This document shows positions 7,403 to 9,102 of a DNA stretch of 9,102 nt, one piece after another (position 1 is the stretch's first letter; each line of letters starts with the position of its first letter). The DNA lies in assembly GCA_035627835.1 (NCBI GenBank), contig DASPKX010000075.1, forward strand, positions 1 through 9,102, in the 5' to 3' direction. The notes beneath the pieces are model-generated. The model searched no databases. It was not told where the DNA came from and saw only the letters and a program-made list of their open reading frames with translations. The translations under genes were made by a program, and so were the position numbers. The stretch is from DASPKX01 sp035627835 (lineage in GTDB: Bacteria; Verrucomicrobiota; Verrucomicrobiia; Limisphaerales; SXQI01).

Positions 7403-8068
7403 ATGAGGAAATTGGGGTTTGGGTCTGTTTGGTCACTTCTGATCACGTTCACGCTTTTCACTTCCGGTTGCCGCTCCACTTATTACGCGACCATGGAGAA
7501 ATTCGGCGTCCATAAGCGCGACATGCTCAAGGAAAACGTCGAGGAAGCGCGCGATGAGCAGAAGGAAGCCGCCACCGAATTCAAAGACGCCCTCACTCGC
7601 CTTAAGGAACTCAGCGGCTACACCGGCGGCGATCTCGAGAAAGTTTACTCCCGGCTTAAAGGCGACTTCGACCGCTGCAAAACCCAGGCCGACGATGTCA
7701 GCAAAAAAATCAAGGACGTGGAAAGCGTCTCTGCGGATCTCTTCAAGGAATGGGAGAAGGAAATCCAATCGATGCAGAACGCCACTTTGGCCAGCAGCAG
7801 CCGTTCCAAACTCCAGGAGACCCGCACCCGCTATCAGAGCCTCCATGCTGCCATGAAGCAGGCCGAAACCAGCATGCAACCTGTCCTCACGCAATTCAAC
7901 GACCAGGTCCTCTATCTCAAGCACAACCTCAACGCCGCCGCCGTGGGCAACCTCAAGACGACCGCCCAGGAAATCGAGCGCGAAGTCCAGCGTCTCATCC
8001 AGGATATGAACCGCTCCATTTCCGAAGCGGACGAATTCATCAAGGGCTTGCCTGACACGGCCAGTTAA
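7403..8068 (+). CDS. DUF2959-type coiled-coil lipoprotein
   Basis: This 221-residue protein starts with a lipoprotein signal: MRK, a hydrophobic stretch (LLITFTLF) and the lipobox TSGC with C23 as the lipidated residue, so it should be anchored in a membrane facing the periplasm. The region after it (YYATMEKFGVHKRDML, 27-42) and the long charged helical remainder recall the DUF2959 family of unknown function. Predicted helices rich in E, K, Q and A with heptad-like spacing (about 40-125 and 135-212) suggest coiled coils. The frame also allows TTG 7385, but ATG 7403 places the signal peptide right at the N-terminus. No Shine-Dalgarno is visible. It follows the cardiolipin synthase by 100 bp and precedes the sulfatase by 44 bp. 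I cannot assign a biochemical role. Confidence 0.85.
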   Translation: MRKLGFGSVWSLLITFTLFTSGCRSTYYATMEKFGVHKRDMLKENVEEARDEQKEAATEFKDALTRLKELSGYTGGDLEKVYSRLKGDFDRCKTQADDVSKKIKDVESVSADLFKEWEKEIQSMQNATLASSSRSKLQETRTRYQSLHAAMKQAETSMQPVLTQFNDQVLYLKHNLNAAAVGNLKTTAQEIEREVQRLIQDMNRSISEADEFIKGLPDTAS

Positions 8069-8112
8069 GCCGTAATAGCTCTGCCCCCGGCCCGCTTGGT
8101 CCTGGGCGCTCT

Positions 8113-9102
8113 ATGCTCTGGAGACTCCTTTTCGTTCTGGCCGTTGCCGCCTGGGCTTCCGCCCAAGCCGCCGACAAGCCAAACATCATCTTCATCCTCG
8201 CGGACGATCTCGGGTATGGCGATCTCGCCTGCTACGGCAACAAGCGCATTAAAACCCCGAACCTTGACCGCATGGCGCAGGAGGGGATGCGCTTCACCAG
8301 CGCTTACGCCGGCAGCACCGTCTGCGCCCCCTCAAGGTCCGCGCTCATGACCGGCCAGCACACCGGCCATACCCGCATTCGCGGCAACGCCCGCGTCCCG
8401 CTCCTGCCCGAAGACGTCACCGTCGCCGAAGTCCTGAAGCAAAACGGCTACAAGACAGCTCTTGTGGGCAAATGGGGCTTGGGCGAAGCAGACACCACCG
8501 GCGTCCCCAACGAGCAAGGCTTCGACTATTTCTTCGGCTACCTCAACCAACGCCACGCCCACAACTACTACCCAACCTTCCTCTGGCGGAACAAAGAGAA
8601 GGTGAAACTCAGCAACATCGTTCCCATGGAGGACGAAGAATCCGCTGGCGTCGCCACCGAGAAGAAAGAATACACCCACGACCTCTTTGCCGAAGAAGCC
8701 CTGAAATGGGTCACGGAAAACTCGAAGTCCCCCTTCTTCCTCTACCTCGCCTTCACCATTCCGCACTCCAACAACGAAGCCAAACAGCAGGGGATGGAAG
8801 TCCCCTCCGACGAGCCCTACACCAACGAATCCTGGCCCCAGCCCGAGAAGAACAAAGCCGCGATGATCACTCGCATGGATCGCGACGTCGGCCGCCTCCT
8901 CGCCAAACTCAAAGACCTCGCCATCGACGACAACACCATCGTCTTCTTCACCAGCGACAACGGCCCGCACAAAGAAGGCGGCAACGACCCCAACTTCCAC
9001 CAAAGCTCCGGCCCCTTACGCGGCATCAAGCGCGCCATGTACGAAGGCGGCATCCGCGTCCCCATGATCGTCCGCTGGCCCGGCAAAGTTAAACCTGCCC
9101 AA
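8113..9102 (+). CDS. Secreted sulfatase, Cys-type formylglycine enzyme (3' truncated by window)
   Basis: These are the first 330 residues of a type I sulfatase, which removes sulfate esters from substrates such as sulfated polysaccharides. A signal peptide (about 1-20, MLWRLLFVLAVAAWASAQA) predicts export. The alkaline-phosphatase-like fold is clear: metal-binding D31-D32 in ILADDLGYGDL, the formylglycine site C71-APSR-75 followed by SALMTG, K120 in GKWGLG, PHSNN with H218, metal ligands D282-N283 in SDNGPH, and K306 in the GIKRAMYEGGIRVP stretch. Activity needs maturation of C71 to formylglycine by another enzyme. GKWGLG lacks the histidine of the common GKWHLG motif. The sulfated substrate cannot be deduced. 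The frame is open to the last base; about 100-200 residues are expected beyond it. It starts 44 bp after the lipoprotein gene and could be co-transcribed. Confidence 0.95.
   Translation, partial: MLWRLLFVLAVAAWASAQAADKPNIIFILADDLGYGDLACYGNKRIKTPNLDRMAQEGMRFTSAYAGSTVCAPSRSALMTGQHTGHTRIRGNARVPLLPEDVTVAEVLKQNGYKTALVGKWGLGEADTTGVPNEQGFDYFFGYLNQRHAHNYYPTFLWRNKEKVKLSNIVPMEDEESAGVATEKKEYTHDLFAEEALKWVTENSKSPFFLYLAFTIPHSNNEAKQQGMEVPSDEPYTNESWPQPEKNKAAMITRMDRDVGRLLAKLKDLAIDDNTIVFFTSDNGPHKEGGNDPNFHQSSGPLRGIKRAMYEGGIRVPMIVRWPGKVKPAQ

Noticed and set aside
8332..9003. 223-codon open frame on the minus strand
   Set aside because: It is antisense to the sulfatase; its G/V/E/F-rich repetitive composition is typical of a reverse-strand shadow.

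Overview
The window looks like a chromosomal segment of a Gram-negative, GC-rich bacterium, most likely in the Verrucomicrobiota/PVC group. That is an inference from gene style: a secreted Cys-type sulfatase of the kind expanded in these bacteria, a DUF2959-type lipoprotein, a probable outer-membrane barrel end, GTG/TTG starts, weak or absent Shine-Dalgarno sequences, and heavy use of codons ending in C. No sequence search was possible, so the taxon is tentative. I see no tRNA, rRNA, CRISPR array, insertion sequence or phage gene.

Layout. Positions 1-87 hold the last 28 codons of a plus-strand gene, possibly an outer-membrane beta-barrel. It runs tail-to-tail into proS (84-1799, minus), a full-length bacterial prolyl-tRNA synthetase. 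Divergent from proS is the decayed remnant of an AbrB/MazE-like antitoxin gene (1877-2113, plus), split over two reading frames and without a toxin partner. It converges on a fumarylacetoacetate-hydrolase family gene (2163-2918, minus); a short perfect hairpin lies between the two stops. A 182-bp divergent spacer follows.

Positions 3101-6006 form a tight plus-strand cluster: a class I SAM methyltransferase, a GlcE-like subunit 12 bp later, and a GlcF iron-sulfur subunit that overlaps glcE by 4 bp (ATGA). This resembles the electron-transfer half of glycolate oxidase, but the catalytic FAD subunit GlcD is not in the window. The GlcE-like protein has also lost or altered two of its usual glycine-rich FAD-contact segments while keeping the third. 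Then come a ClsB-like cardiolipin synthase with two HKD motifs (6109-7302), a DUF2959-type coiled-coil lipoprotein (7403-8068), and the first 330 codons of an exported sulfatase (8113 to the window end).

How they fit together. The methyltransferase-glcE-glcF cluster is probably one transcript feeding electrons from a 2-hydroxy acid to the respiratory chain. The cardiolipin synthase, lipoprotein and sulfatase all concern the cell envelope or periplasm but need not be functionally linked. Most of the window is ordinary housekeeping and metabolism, and I do not see a new defence or mobile system. The points most worth a second look are the unusual GlcE, the missing GlcD, and the antitoxin remnant.
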